Source of the DNA: Nanosynbacter sp.
Lineage (GTDB): Bacteria > Patescibacteriota > Saccharimonadia > Saccharimonadales > Saccharimonadaceae
NCBI GenBank assembly: GCA_015257445.1
Contig: JABZKE010000005.1
Coordinates: forward strand, 1-11,833
Length of the DNA: 11,833 bases
Reading direction: 5' to 3'
Made by a program: the position numbers and the translations under genes. This document shows positions 4,902-11,833 of the stretch, piece by piece. The notes under the pieces are model-generated. The model did no database searches. It worked only from the letters and a program-made list of their open reading frames with translations, and was not told the DNA's origin. Within the stretch, counting starts at the first letter, position 1; every line of letters starts with the position of its first letter.

Positions 4902-7900
4902 TTAGGGAGCGGCTTTGTAGGTGAAGTACCCTGGTTTACCATTGCTTGGATCATCTATACGAGCATAAGTAGAGTAATTATGGTAATTGCTTTGATGAGT
5001 GCCGGCACCACCGACTAGCTTAGGAGCTAGATAGAACATACGTTCGGTTGGACTATAATAGGTAGCTCCAGCTGTAGGAGGAACAAATTTTTCTGATGTA
5101 TAGATAGTAGTTAATTCTGGCATGTCATAGAATGCACCATACATATTATTAGCCCCAGAAGTATCAAATCCAGGTATAGAGATGGTAACAACTTTTCTCA
5201 TATCATAGAAGGTATAATACATACTCTTAAGAGCGTTGGTTGTTTTTACATGGCTTAAGTCTAATTCAGTAAGAAGTTGGGAGCTAGCAAACATATAATT
5301 AATATTTTCGGCTTTTTCAAGATTAAAATTATCGATGTTTAAACTTTTAAATTTATTATTTTCAAACATGTTTTTAAAAATAGTGACATTTTGCGTATTA
5401 AAGCTAGATAGGTTAATATTTCCAGCATAGCAACTACTGAGCATATAAGTCATGTCTGTTACATTTTCGGTAGTAAGTGGCAGATTAAGCGTGTAGTCAG
5501 ATGGCAATGAAGTGAGACCGGAGAATGCACGCTCCATAGTGGTAACCTTCGAGGTATTAAATGGGTTCGGTATAATTAAATCGACGACTGGAACACTATC
5601 AAAGAATGAAACAAGTGAGGTAACTTCTGGAAGACCTACAAAATTAGTGAGGTCGGCTTTTCTGATTTTAGCTGCCCTAAACATATTAACTACGTTGGTT
5701 ACTTTTTCGGTATTAAAATCTACACCAAAGATGGCCTCTTGATTAGGTTTTTGTTCAAATGCTTGATCGAACATACTTTCCATATTAGTAACGTTTCTGG
5801 TATTTAAATTAAAAACTTGTGAATCTTGCATGTTTCTTGCTTTATAGAACATAAAGCTCATATCGGTTACAGATGCAGTATTAAAAGTAGAAGATAAGGC
5901 ATTAATATATGATTCACTAAACATGTGATTCATATTAGTAACCTTACTAGTGTTAAAGCCTGCAGTTGGTAAATACCTAACGTAAGATTTATTAAACATG
6001 TAGGCCATGTTGGTAACCTTACTAGTGTCGAAAACTGCAGGGTAAGTCACAGTAAGATCGTAATTTGATGCATCATTAAACATATATGACATGTCAGTAA
6101 CATTCTTAGTGTTAAAGCTAGACAAATCTAATTTATCAAACCTTGTATAGTTAAACATGTAACTCATGTCTGTAACATTTTCAGTATTAAATCCAGAGGT
6201 ATTAATGAATTTACGAAGAGTGTATGCGCCAGAGAACATTGCATGCATATTAGTAACTTTTTTAGTATTAAAATTACTGAGATCAAAATCCTTTAGATAG
6301 CCACAGCTTGCAAACATCATATTCATATCGGTGACATTTTCAGTATTAAATTTATTACCGATTTTTAGAGTTTCAAGACTAGAATTACTCTTGAACATTT
6401 TAGACATATTAGTGACTTTAGTTGTGTCAAACTTGTCTTTTAAGTCTAAGGTGCGAAGTTCACGAATATTAGAGAACATACCTTCCATATTCGTAACATT
6501 TTTGGTATCAAAATTATCGCCAAGATTGATGGTCTCAATTTGATTATACATGTCAAGGCTATTGCCAAATAAATAACTCATATCAGTAACATCCTCAGTA
6601 TTGAAGGAGCTCATATTAAGAGTATTTGTACTTCGAACCTTTAAATCTTTAAACATATTTTTCATACGCTTAAGCCTAGAGATATTTGATTTATTTGGTA
6701 GATAACGAATTGAATTATAGTAACCACCGTAACCTTCGAACATACTCTCGGTGTCTTCTAAGACTGAGAAGGTAGCTTTTCCGAAGTCAATTGCACTGGA
6801 TTCGGAGTTTCTATACATGTTTTTAGTGGATGTAGTATATTTACCAAAGTTTTCGGTAGCAGTACGAAATGCGCCAGAAAAAGTTATGATACTGCCTTCA
6901 AAGAATGAAGTCATATCAGAGCTATTTTCAAGAAAATTACCTTCAAGACTTACATCACTATATGATCTTTTTCCATTGTTTTTAAACATGGAATTGGTGG
7001 AAACTGGACCCGTAGTATTAATTTTGAGATATGGTTGAAGATTGGATAATTCAAACATGGAATCTAAATTGGTTGGATTGGCTTTTGCAATTGAATTTAC
7101 CATATTGGATGAATACTTAATGTCATAGTATGCGGATTCATTCACATTACCCAATTTATAGAACATATAAGAAAAATCTTTAGTTTTCGAAAAACTTACT
7201 TGCCCATCGTTCGGCCAATTATAAAATAACCCAGTAGAAACACTATTAAGTCCAGAAAACATATATGAAGAGTCGGCGTTAGTATAGATGTGGTGCACAT
7301 TGGACCAGATGGTTAAGGCGTAGCTATTAGTTGAAGATTGAACGGCGGTAAGATAGACAGGTTCTTCAGAGTTTTCAGTAGAGATTTTGACAGTCTTTTT
7401 GGAAGTAGCCGTTGGTTCAGTTTTTGCAAAAGTTAAACTATTTATATAAACTGGAAGTTCAGATTTTGGGTCATTAAGAATGGTAGGATCCGTGGTGTTG
7501 ACGGCTTCACGAAGTAACTTATTGAATTCACGACCAGTAACTAAGGTAGAACTAATTTCCTCATTAACGATAAGTGAGTATGTAATATCGCCAATGTATT
7601 TTCCGGAGACGATTTGTTGGTTAGCACGGGCGAAAAGATTAGCCTTGTAAGTAAAGCCGTCTGTAGGGGTGGCAGTGTCGGACTTCTTTAAAAGAGTTGG
7701 AGCACTTGGTTTGCCGATTTGGAAGTAGTTAGAATCACATTGGGTGGTGCTACCGTAATATTGGCCACAGAATCCCCAAATATTGATTTGGTCGGCAGCA
7801 AAAGAGTAATAAGCGGAACCGTTTATTGGTTTAAGGATGGAGTTTGAAGCTTTTTCATTAACGAAATTACCATTTTCGTCACCACCAGATACATAAAGGG

Positions 7901-8150
7901 AATAACCTGCGACACTAGTGGTTTTAGCGGTAGCTTGCATACCCGAAGCGCGGAGCATGATTTGTTCGGTACCTTGAGGGGTGAGATCGATATTAAAATT
8001 TCCCGTTACTGTTAGAGACGCAGATGAATCCTCAGCATAAACATTGCTTGGGGAATTAAAAATTAGAAAAACCGACCCAAGTAGGGCAAGCAGAACTAAA
8101 CTTCTCTTAACCAAAAAATTAATTTGGTTAAGACCTAAAAGTCTCAACAC
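4902..8150 (-). CDS. Secreted BspA-like (DUF285 repeat) surface protein
   Basis: A 1082-residue exported protein. Residues 1-39 form a Sec signal peptide: KR at 15-16, a hydrophobic stretch 17-31 and a likely cut after VYA (39). There is no lipobox. Residues 40-195 look like a beta-rich domain (SLTVTG, AGYSLYVSGG, NIWGFCG, GKYIGDITYSLIV) of the kind that opens many Gram-positive and CPR wall proteins; C128 and C138 could form a disulfide. Residues 285-510 hold degenerate repeats ending in [SN]MF-type motifs, and 514-1007 hold about 19 clearer F[ND]T..VT[DN]M..MF units of 24-31 residues, the DUF285/BspA repeat type. The end (ARIDDPSNGKPGYFTYKAAP) is typical of this family, with no LPxTG, C-terminal membrane helix or wall-binding module. 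The GTG start is chosen because GGAGG precedes it by 7 bases. Likely role, by family, is adhesion to host or partner cells; this is inference. Confidence 0.88.
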   Translation of the reverse strand: MLRLLGLNQINFLVKRSLVLLALLGSVFLIFNSPSNVYAEDSSASLTVTGNFNIDLTPQGTEQIMLRASGMQATAKTTSVAGYSLYVSGGDENGNFVNEKASNSILKPINGSAYYSFAADQINIWGFCGQYYGSTTQCDSNYFQIGKPSAPTLLKKSDTATPTDGFTYKANLFARANQQIVSGKYIGDITYSLIVNEEISSTLVTGREFNKLLREAVNTTDPTILNDPKSELPVYINSLTFAKTEPTATSKKTVKISTENSEEPVYLTAVQSSTNSYALTIWSNVHHIYTNADSSYMFSGLNSVSTGLFYNWPNDGQVSFSKTKDFSYMFYKLGNVNESAYYDIKYSSNMVNSIAKANPTNLDSMFELSNLQPYLKINTTGPVSTNSMFKNNGKRSYSDVSLEGNFLENSSDMTSFFEGSIITFSGAFRTATENFGKYTTSTKNMYRNSESSAIDFGKATFSVLEDTESMFEGYGGYYNSIRYLPNKSNISRLKRMKNMFKDLKVRSTNTLNMSSFNTEDVTDMSYLFGNSLDMYNQIETINLGDNFDTKNVTNMEGMFSNIRELRTLDLKDKFDTTKVTNMSKMFKSNSSLETLKIGNKFNTENVTDMNMMFASCGYLKDFDLSNFNTKKVTNMHAMFSGAYTLRKFINTSGFNTENVTDMSYMFNYTRFDKLDLSSFNTKNVTDMSYMFNDASNYDLTVTYPAVFDTSKVTNMAYMFNKSYVRYLPTAGFNTSKVTNMNHMFSESYINALSSTFNTASVTDMSFMFYKARNMQDSQVFNLNTRNVTNMESMFDQAFEQKPNQEAIFGVDFNTEKVTNVVNMFRAAKIRKADLTNFVGLPEVTSLVSFFDSVPVVDLIIPNPFNTSKVTTMERAFSGLTSLPSDYTLNLPLTTENVTDMTYMLSSCYAGNINLSSFNTQNVTIFKNMFENNKFKSLNIDNFNLEKAENINYMFASSQLLTELDLSHVKTTNALKSMYYTFYDMRKVVTISIPGFDTSGANNMYGAFYDMPELTTIYTSEKFVPPTAGATYYSPTERMFYLAPKLVGGAGTHQSNYHNYSTYARIDDPSNGKPGYFTYKAAP
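5130..6611 (-). repeat. DUF285/BspA repeat array within the surface protein
   Basis: Protein-level repeats at residues 514-1007. Units start near 516, 547, 574, 601, 627, 654, 679, 707, 732, 756, 780, 812, 838, 864, 892, 917, 942, 968 and 995. The best-conserved copies read FNTENVTDMSYMF or FDTSKVTNMAYMF; those at 838, 942, 968 and 995 are degenerate. The linking stretch usually carries an L.L..FN strand pattern, as in leucine-rich-repeat-like solenoids. At the DNA level the copies have drifted, so this is an old array rather than a recent expansion. Confidence 0.85.
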
Positions 8151-8157
8151 AAATAAA

Positions 8158-8162
8158 CCTCC
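8158..8162 (-). promoter_or_regulatory. Shine-Dalgarno deciding the GTG start of the BspA-like gene
   Basis: GGAGG on the - strand ends 7 bases before the GTG at 8150. It selects this GTG over later in-frame starts and leaves a short polar N-terminal stretch before the signal peptide's KR. Confidence 0.8.
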
Positions 8163-8181
8163 AATAAACTAATTATGCTTA

Positions 8182-8210
8182 ATTATATATGAAACTAGTC
8201 AGATTTTCAA
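8182..8210 (-). promoter_or_regulatory. Promoter of the BspA-like gene
   Basis: On the - strand TTGAAA (8205-8210), a 17-base spacer and a perfect TATAAT (8182-8187). The predicted start near 8175 gives a 5' UTR of about 25 bases carrying the Shine-Dalgarno. This is the strongest promoter match in the window and shows the gene is transcribed independently of tsaD. Confidence 0.8.
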
Positions 8211-8276
8211 ATAAAAAAAGAAATTGAGATTAAAAATGCTGCTGATATAAGGGATATTTGAATGATAATTTGGAGA

Positions 8277-9329
8277 TTATTTAATCTCGGAACGAGGAAG
8301 GATATTGAGCTTATACGGGTCGGAAGGTTGGACGCCGGATTGAATTTCGTAGTAAGCGGCGGAGGCGACCATGGCGGCATTATCGCCGGAAAATTTTGGT
8401 AGTGGGAAATAACATTTGAGGCCTTTGAATTTTGATTCGAGTTTTTTGGCGTCTTCACGGAGGGTCTGATTAGCAGAAACGCCACCAGCGATGACGAGGG
8501 ATTTAGTTTCGGGATTTTGTTTAATGGCGGCAGTGATTTTTTCAAGGAGAATATCAGTGACAGCCTGATCGAAAGAGGCGGCGAGATCAGCCTTGGTGGT
8601 TTCGTCGAGTAGGTCGGTGAGCTTTGATGAAGGATAAGAAATTGGGACGTTGACGAGATTTTGGACAGTGCGTAAGAACGCGGTTTTGAGGCCAGAAAAA
8701 GAAAAATCGAGAGAATTAGCCAGTGGGTGAGGGAAAGTAAAACGATGAGGATTGCCGGATTTCGCGAGATTGGAAATGGCTGGTCCGCCTGGATAGGGAA
8801 GACCAAGAATTTTGGCGATTTTATCGAAGCATTCACCGACGGCATCGTCACGAGTGGAGGCAATAATTTCAAAATGATTGTGATGTTTCATACGGATAAT
8901 TTGGGTGTGTCCGCCGGAAATAACGAGAGCAAGTAGGGGGAATTCAGGTTTTTCGGTGAGCCAGTTGGCATAAATATGAGATTTGAGGTGATGTACTGGA
9001 TAGAAAGGGATGTGGTGCAAAATGCTGATAGTGCGAGCGGAAAGTGTACCAACGAGAAGTGAGCCCAGCAGACCTGGAGTGTGAGTGACGGCGATGGCGT
9101 CAATTTGTGACCAATCATTCGGTTTGAGACCGGCTTCAGTGAAGGCCTGGTGGATGACTGGCAGGATGGCTTCGAGATGAGAGCGGGCAGCGATTTCAGG
9201 GATGACACCACCGTAACTGGCGAAAATATCGATTTGAGAAACTACGACATTGCTCAAAATTTGATCACCATTTTCGACAATGGCGGCAGCAGTTTCGTCG
9301 CAAGAAGTTTCGATACCCAAAATTTTCAT
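8277..9329 (-). CDS. tsaD: tRNA N6-threonylcarbamoyltransferase TsaD
   Basis: Transfers the threonylcarbamoyl group from threonylcarbamoyl-AMP to A37 of tRNAs that read ANN codons (t6A), acting in the cytoplasm with TsaB and TsaE in bacteria. The 350-residue length is normal. The ASKHA-fold motifs are intact: MKILGIETSCDET (1-13, phosphate-binding strand), YGGVIPEIAARSH (39-51), the metal-binding HxxxH as H114/H118 (HHLKSH), VISGGHT (136-142), FSFSGLKTA, AGGVSAN (281-287) and SGDNAAM (314-320) with D316 as the third metal ligand. The ATG is certain because the N-terminus is canonical, yet no Shine-Dalgarno precedes it and a TATAAT ends six bases upstream, so the mRNA is probably leaderless. 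tsaB, tsaC and tsaE are not in the window. No hairpin terminator follows the stop; the - strand only has a T-run near 8211-8220, overlapping the next promoter. Confidence 0.97.
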   Translation of the reverse strand: MKILGIETSCDETAAAIVENGDQILSNVVVSQIDIFASYGGVIPEIAARSHLEAILPVIHQAFTEAGLKPNDWSQIDAIAVTHTPGLLGSLLVGTLSARTISILHHIPFYPVHHLKSHIYANWLTEKPEFPLLALVISGGHTQIIRMKHHNHFEIIASTRDDAVGECFDKIAKILGLPYPGGPAISNLAKSGNPHRFTFPHPLANSLDFSFSGLKTAFLRTVQNLVNVPISYPSSKLTDLLDETTKADLAASFDQAVTDILLEKITAAIKQNPETKSLVIAGGVSANQTLREDAKKLESKFKGLKCYFPLPKFSGDNAAMVASAAYYEIQSGVQPSDPYKLNILPRSEIK

Positions 9330-9335
9330 GAGTAA

Positions 9336-9344
9336 ATTATACCA
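9336..9344 (-). promoter_or_regulatory. Extended -10 promoter of tsaD giving a leaderless mRNA
   Basis: On the - strand TGG-TATAAT (9344-9336) is a perfect extended -10. Seven bases past its end is the A of the tsaD ATG (9329), the expected transcription start. No good -35 is seen at 16-18 bases, as is common for extended -10 promoters, and there is no Shine-Dalgarno. Confidence 0.65.
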
Positions 9345-9373
9345 CGAACAGGGAAGAATGGCCTAGGATGGGA

Positions 9374-9400
9374 GTTTAGTAAAGCAAGAATGAACTAAAC
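9374..9400. repeat. Inverted repeat upstream of tsaD
   Basis: GTTTAGT (9374-9380) and ACTAAAC (9394-9400) form a perfect 7-bp inverted repeat with a 13-base gap, between the permease stop and the tsaD -10. No T-run follows the hairpin on the - strand, so it is a poor terminator for the permease. It could be an operator for tsaD or mRNA 3'-end structure for the ABC operon. Confidence 0.35.
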
Positions 9401-9448
9401 AAAAACAAGGATAATTAAATGAGTAATAATGAGCTAAATGAAGTAAAA

Positions 9449-10654
9449 TTAGCGGTTTGGTTGTTTGATAGAATCGATAGGATTTTTGCCGGCGGCTTTG
9501 AGTGATGGAATGGTACCAGAAATAAAGCCAGTGAAGAGGGCGACACCGAGAGCGATGGCAGGAATTTCTGGGGAGAAGTAAATTTTGAATTCGGTGAGGA
9601 AGGCAGTGACGAGAAGTGCGGCATAACCGATAACGAAACCAAGTACGGCACCCGAGAGATTAAGAAGGATGGATTCGAAAATAAACTGTAGAAAAATATT
9701 AAAGTGAGTGGCACCGATGGCTTTTCGAACACCAATTTCATGGGTACGTTCGGTGACCGTGGCGATCATAATACTAGTAATACTAATCGAGCCGACAATA
9801 ATAGAGATGATCGCGATAATGGAAAGTAAGACAGTGATAAGTTTAATATTGGAAGAGGCAGGATGAGAAATTTGTTCTTCGGATGCGAGTTGGAAAGTAC
9901 CGGAGAGATTAGGATTTTCGGAAAGTTTTTTATTTAGAGAATCTTTGACAGAAAGCATAGTGTTATGATCTGGTAATTGAATAAGCACTTTTTCGATAAT
10001 AGGATTCAAAGTAGCTAGTTGATCAAAATTCACTAGGCCGACTTGGTTGAAATTAAAGCGAGTAAAATTACGCGGATTGTCTTGATTTTCAAGAACACCA
10101 GTGACAATGTAGCGTTCGCCCTTAATGTTGACGGTTTTACCGATACTTTCGGCGGTGCCAAAAAGTTGAAGGGAGAGATTGTGACCCAGGACGATAGTTT
10201 TGAGGCTGGCATCACTCTGGAAAGAGCCAGTTTTAACTTTAAGGCCGAGGGTTTTGAGAGCAGATTCGTAGAGGCCAATGATATTGCCATTGGCGACAAG
10301 ATTATCACCGGAAAGATTACAGGTGATAGGGGCAAAAGGTGAGATAGCGGCAGTGGTATTGGTAGATTTTTGGACAAGTTCAACAGTTTCTTTATTAAAA
10401 GGGGAAGAGATGAGGGGTTTGGCAGTGAGGATGGAGGAAATATCGGTGGCTTCATCGGATTTTTGTTGAAGCACCAGGAGGGCGTCGTTAGTTTCGGCCT
10501 TAACGAGATTTTTGAAACTGCCAATAATACCAAAAGTATAGACGATGCTAGCGATACCAATAGCAATACCAAGAGAGGTGAGAAATGTACGCAATTTTTG
10601 ACGCTTCAAGGAAGAGCGGGCGATGGCGTAATTCGTGCGAAGCAACAATGACAT
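9449..10654 (-). CDS. MacB/FtsX-type ABC transporter permease
   Basis: A 401-residue membrane subunit with the four-helix MacB/LolC layout: TM1 about 23-45, an extracytoplasmic MacB_PCD-like domain about 46-270, TM2 about 271-298, TM3 about 322-352 and TM4 about 364-386. After TM2 comes the family hallmark TERTHEIGVRKAIGA (301-315), the cytoplasmic coupling region that meets the ATPase. Family members are mechanotransmission transporters that export peptides, antibiotics or lipoproteins or act on envelope proteins, rather than true channels; the substrate here cannot be told. In a single-membrane cell a tripartite MacA-TolC type pump is unlikely, and no adaptor gene is in view on this side. 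The ATG shares its A with the TAA stop of the ATPase gene (TAATG), so translation is probably coupled. No clear terminator follows. Confidence 0.92.
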   Translation of the reverse strand: MSLLLRTNYAIARSSLKRQKLRTFLTSLGIAIGIASIVYTFGIIGSFKNLVKAETNDALLVLQQKSDEATDISSILTAKPLISSPFNKETVELVQKSTNTTAAISPFAPITCNLSGDNLVANGNIIGLYESALKTLGLKVKTGSFQSDASLKTIVLGHNLSLQLFGTAESIGKTVNIKGERYIVTGVLENQDNPRNFTRFNFNQVGLVNFDQLATLNPIIEKVLIQLPDHNTMLSVKDSLNKKLSENPNLSGTFQLASEEQISHPASSNIKLITVLLSIIAIISIIVGSISITSIMIATVTERTHEIGVRKAIGATHFNIFLQFIFESILLNLSGAVLGFVIGYAALLVTAFLTEFKIYFSPEIPAIALGVALFTGFISGTIPSLKAAGKNPIDSIKQPNR

Positions 10655-11833
10655 TATTTGTGACCTTTCTTTTTTGCAGATTTTTTAGTGTGGGATTTGG
10701 TGTGGGCGGAATTATTTTTAGCGGATTTTTTGCCGAAATTAAGATTAAATTTGAGTGCGGAGTTAGATTTATTACGCTTGATTGGAGTGATAGTGGCAAT
10801 TTGAGAAACACGCTCAGGCTTTTCTGATTCAGTTTCTAAAGTCTCGGTGGCCTCTGGTTCGATTACTTCGGTTTCAGGTTTAGCTGGAGGGAAATATTCC
10901 TTGACTGGAGCAGGGGTTGGTTTTTTAGTAGAATTTGGAAGTTCGGAAACGGTACCAAGATTGTAAGAGAGGGGTTTATCGAAAGGTTTTTCTGGAGTAT
11001 TCGGAATGAATTTTGGTTCAAAAGGATTAACGGTGGATTCTGGGCTACGGGTAATTTTGGGACGAGGAATTTCAGGTTTTGGTTCTGGTGCAACGCGAGG
11101 TATCTCAGGTTTAGTAACGCGAGGGGTTTCTGGTTTAGTGACGCGAGGTGCTTCAGTATTAATAACTTGAGGAGCTTCTGGTCTAGAGGTTTTGGAATTG
11201 AAATGAATATCAATGCGTTCTGGGAGATTGTGGTCGGCGACAAATTTGAAATCACGGTCAATCGAGCCGTCGATCATATGAAGGACACGAGTGGCGTACT
11301 TAGTAAGGGCTGGGTTGTGGGTCACCATAATAATAGTATTACCGGCTTGGTGAACACGATGAAGTTCCTGCATCACGGCTTCAGAACTTTTAGTATCGAG
11401 ACTACCGGTCGGCTCGTCGGCAAGAATGATTTCCGGATTGGCGACCAGGGCGCGAGCAATGGCGACGCGTTGCTTTTGACCACCGGAGAGTTGGTACGGG
11501 TAATAATATTCTTTAGTTTGGAGATCGAAATTTTTCAGAGTTTCGGAAGCCTTAATGATGGCTTTGGTATGACTGACGCCGGCGTAAATAAGAGGAAGAG
11601 CGACGTTCTCAAGAACCGTGAGGGTAGGAATGAGGTTATATTCCTGGAAAATAATACCAATTTTTTGGGAACGAAGTTTGGCGAGACGACGACTGCTAAA
11701 ATGCGAGGTTGGAGTTTGATTTAAGAAATATTGGCCAGAGGTGGGGTGGTCGAGAAAACCGAGAATGTTAAGTAACGTGGTTTTACCACAACCGGACGGA
11801 CCCATAATCATGATGAATTCGCCAGGTTTGACC
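10654..11833 (-). CDS. MacB/LolD-type ABC ATPase with long C-terminal extension, 5'-truncated
   Basis: ATP-hydrolysing partner of the downstream permease. The frame is open to the window edge and reads [18 protein letters not shown], so ATG 11811 is internal and about 25-35 N-terminal residues are missing. Numbering from that Met: Walker A GPSGCGKT (4-11), Q-loop Q56 ([18 protein letters not shown]), signature LSGGQ (108-112), Walker B IILADE with catalytic E133, D-loop SLD (137-139), switch H165. The ATPase fold ends near 190. Relatives usually stop about there; this protein continues for some 195 residues: a proline-rich part (210-312) with octapeptide repeats, a Glu/Thr-rich part (313-335) and a Lys-rich tail (345-385). 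It has no membrane helix, so the extension should lie in the cytoplasm. The frame stays open right through into the TAATG overlap with the permease gene, which argues against the tail being a frameshift product. Confidence 0.93.
   Translation of the reverse strand, partial: VKPGEFIMIMGPSGCGKTTLLNILGFLDHPTSGQYFLNQTPTSHFSSRRLAKLRSQKIGIIFQEYNLIPTLTVLENVALPLIYAGVSHTKAIIKASETLKNFDLQTKEYYYPYQLSGGQKQRVAIARALVANPEIILADEPTGSLDTKSSEAVMQELHRVHQAGNTIIMVTHNPALTKYATRVLHMIDGSIDRDFKFVADHNLPERIDIHFNSKTSRPEAPQVINTEAPRVTKPETPRVTKPEIPRVAPEPKPEIPRPKITRSPESTVNPFEPKFIPNTPEKPFDKPLSYNLGTVSELPNSTKKPTPAPVKEYFPPAKPETEVIEPEATETLETESEKPERVSQIATITPIKRNKSNSALKFNLNFGKKSAKNNSAHTKSHTKKSAKKKGHK
11050..11178 (-). repeat. Pro-rich octapeptide repeats in the ATPase extension
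   Basis: Residues 212-254 (from Met 11811) read as successive units [35 protein letters not shown] and EIPRPKIT. The two central units are near-identical 24-bp tandem copies in DNA. The pattern E-x-P-R-V-T-K-P suggests an extended, charged, possibly protein-binding linker. Confidence 0.75.

Noticed and set aside
8207..8872. 221-codon open frame on the - strand overlapping the 3' end of tsaD
   Set aside because: It is a shifted frame of tsaD, with a low-complexity Ser/Pro/Leu-rich translation, no recognisable motif and no ribosome binding site; tsaD motifs in the other frame are intact.
10033..10572. 179-codon - strand open frame inside the permease gene
   Set aside because: Alternative frame of the permease, Leu/Ser/Pro-biased, no start signal; the permease frame has clear helices and the family motif.
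11167..11724. 185-codon + strand open frame opposite the ABC ATPase
   Set aside because: Antisense to conserved ATPase motifs; the translation has no family features and no promoter or SD is seen.
11809..11811. ATG as the start codon of the ABC ATPase
   Set aside because: In-frame upstream codons read VKPGEFI, the conserved strand before Walker A, so the gene begins beyond the right edge.

Overview
The window looks like a chromosomal segment from a small-genome bacterium of the Patescibacteria/CPR type. Candidatus Saccharibacteria (TM7) is my best guess. The basis is the mix of genes: a class I valyl-tRNA synthetase, FAD-dependent ThyX, a large secreted BspA-like surface protein, a MacB-like ABC transporter and an IS1634-like transposase remnant. 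UGA is read as stop (thyX ends in TGA, and TGG is used for Trp), which argues against Mollicutes and against the recoded SR1/Gracilibacteria. The lineage call is inference from gene types; no rRNA is present to settle it.

Layout. The + strand carries the 3' nine-tenths of valS (cut by the left edge), closed by a clear intrinsic terminator. Next comes about 1.5 kb (2495-4022) that is AT-rich and almost gene-free: three 43-bp imperfect direct repeats, other short repeats, a 13-bp bulged inverted repeat, a pair of 30-bp direct repeats, a 60-62 codon transposase N-terminal fragment and T-rich tandem repeats. thyX (+) follows with a recognisable promoter, a strong Shine-Dalgarno and a terminator shared with the convergent gene on the other side. 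Everything to the right is on the - strand: a 1082-residue secreted DUF285/BspA-like repeat protein with its own promoter, tsaD with a promoter that predicts a leaderless mRNA, then an ABC permease and its ATPase overlapping by one base. The ATPase gene runs off the right edge.

How the genes work together. valS (tRNA charging), tsaD (t6A modification of ANN-decoding tRNAs) and thyX (dTMP synthesis) are housekeeping. The BspA-like protein and the MacB-like transporter are the envelope genes; nothing in the sequence shows that one serves the other, because tsaD lies between them with its own promoter. The ATPase carries an unusual long proline-rich and then lysine-rich C-terminal extension.

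I did not find a convincing previously undescribed multi-gene system. The best leads are the ATPase extension, the leaderless tsaD promoter, the repeat-filled gene desert with its transposase fragment, and the size and lack of visible anchor of the surface protein.
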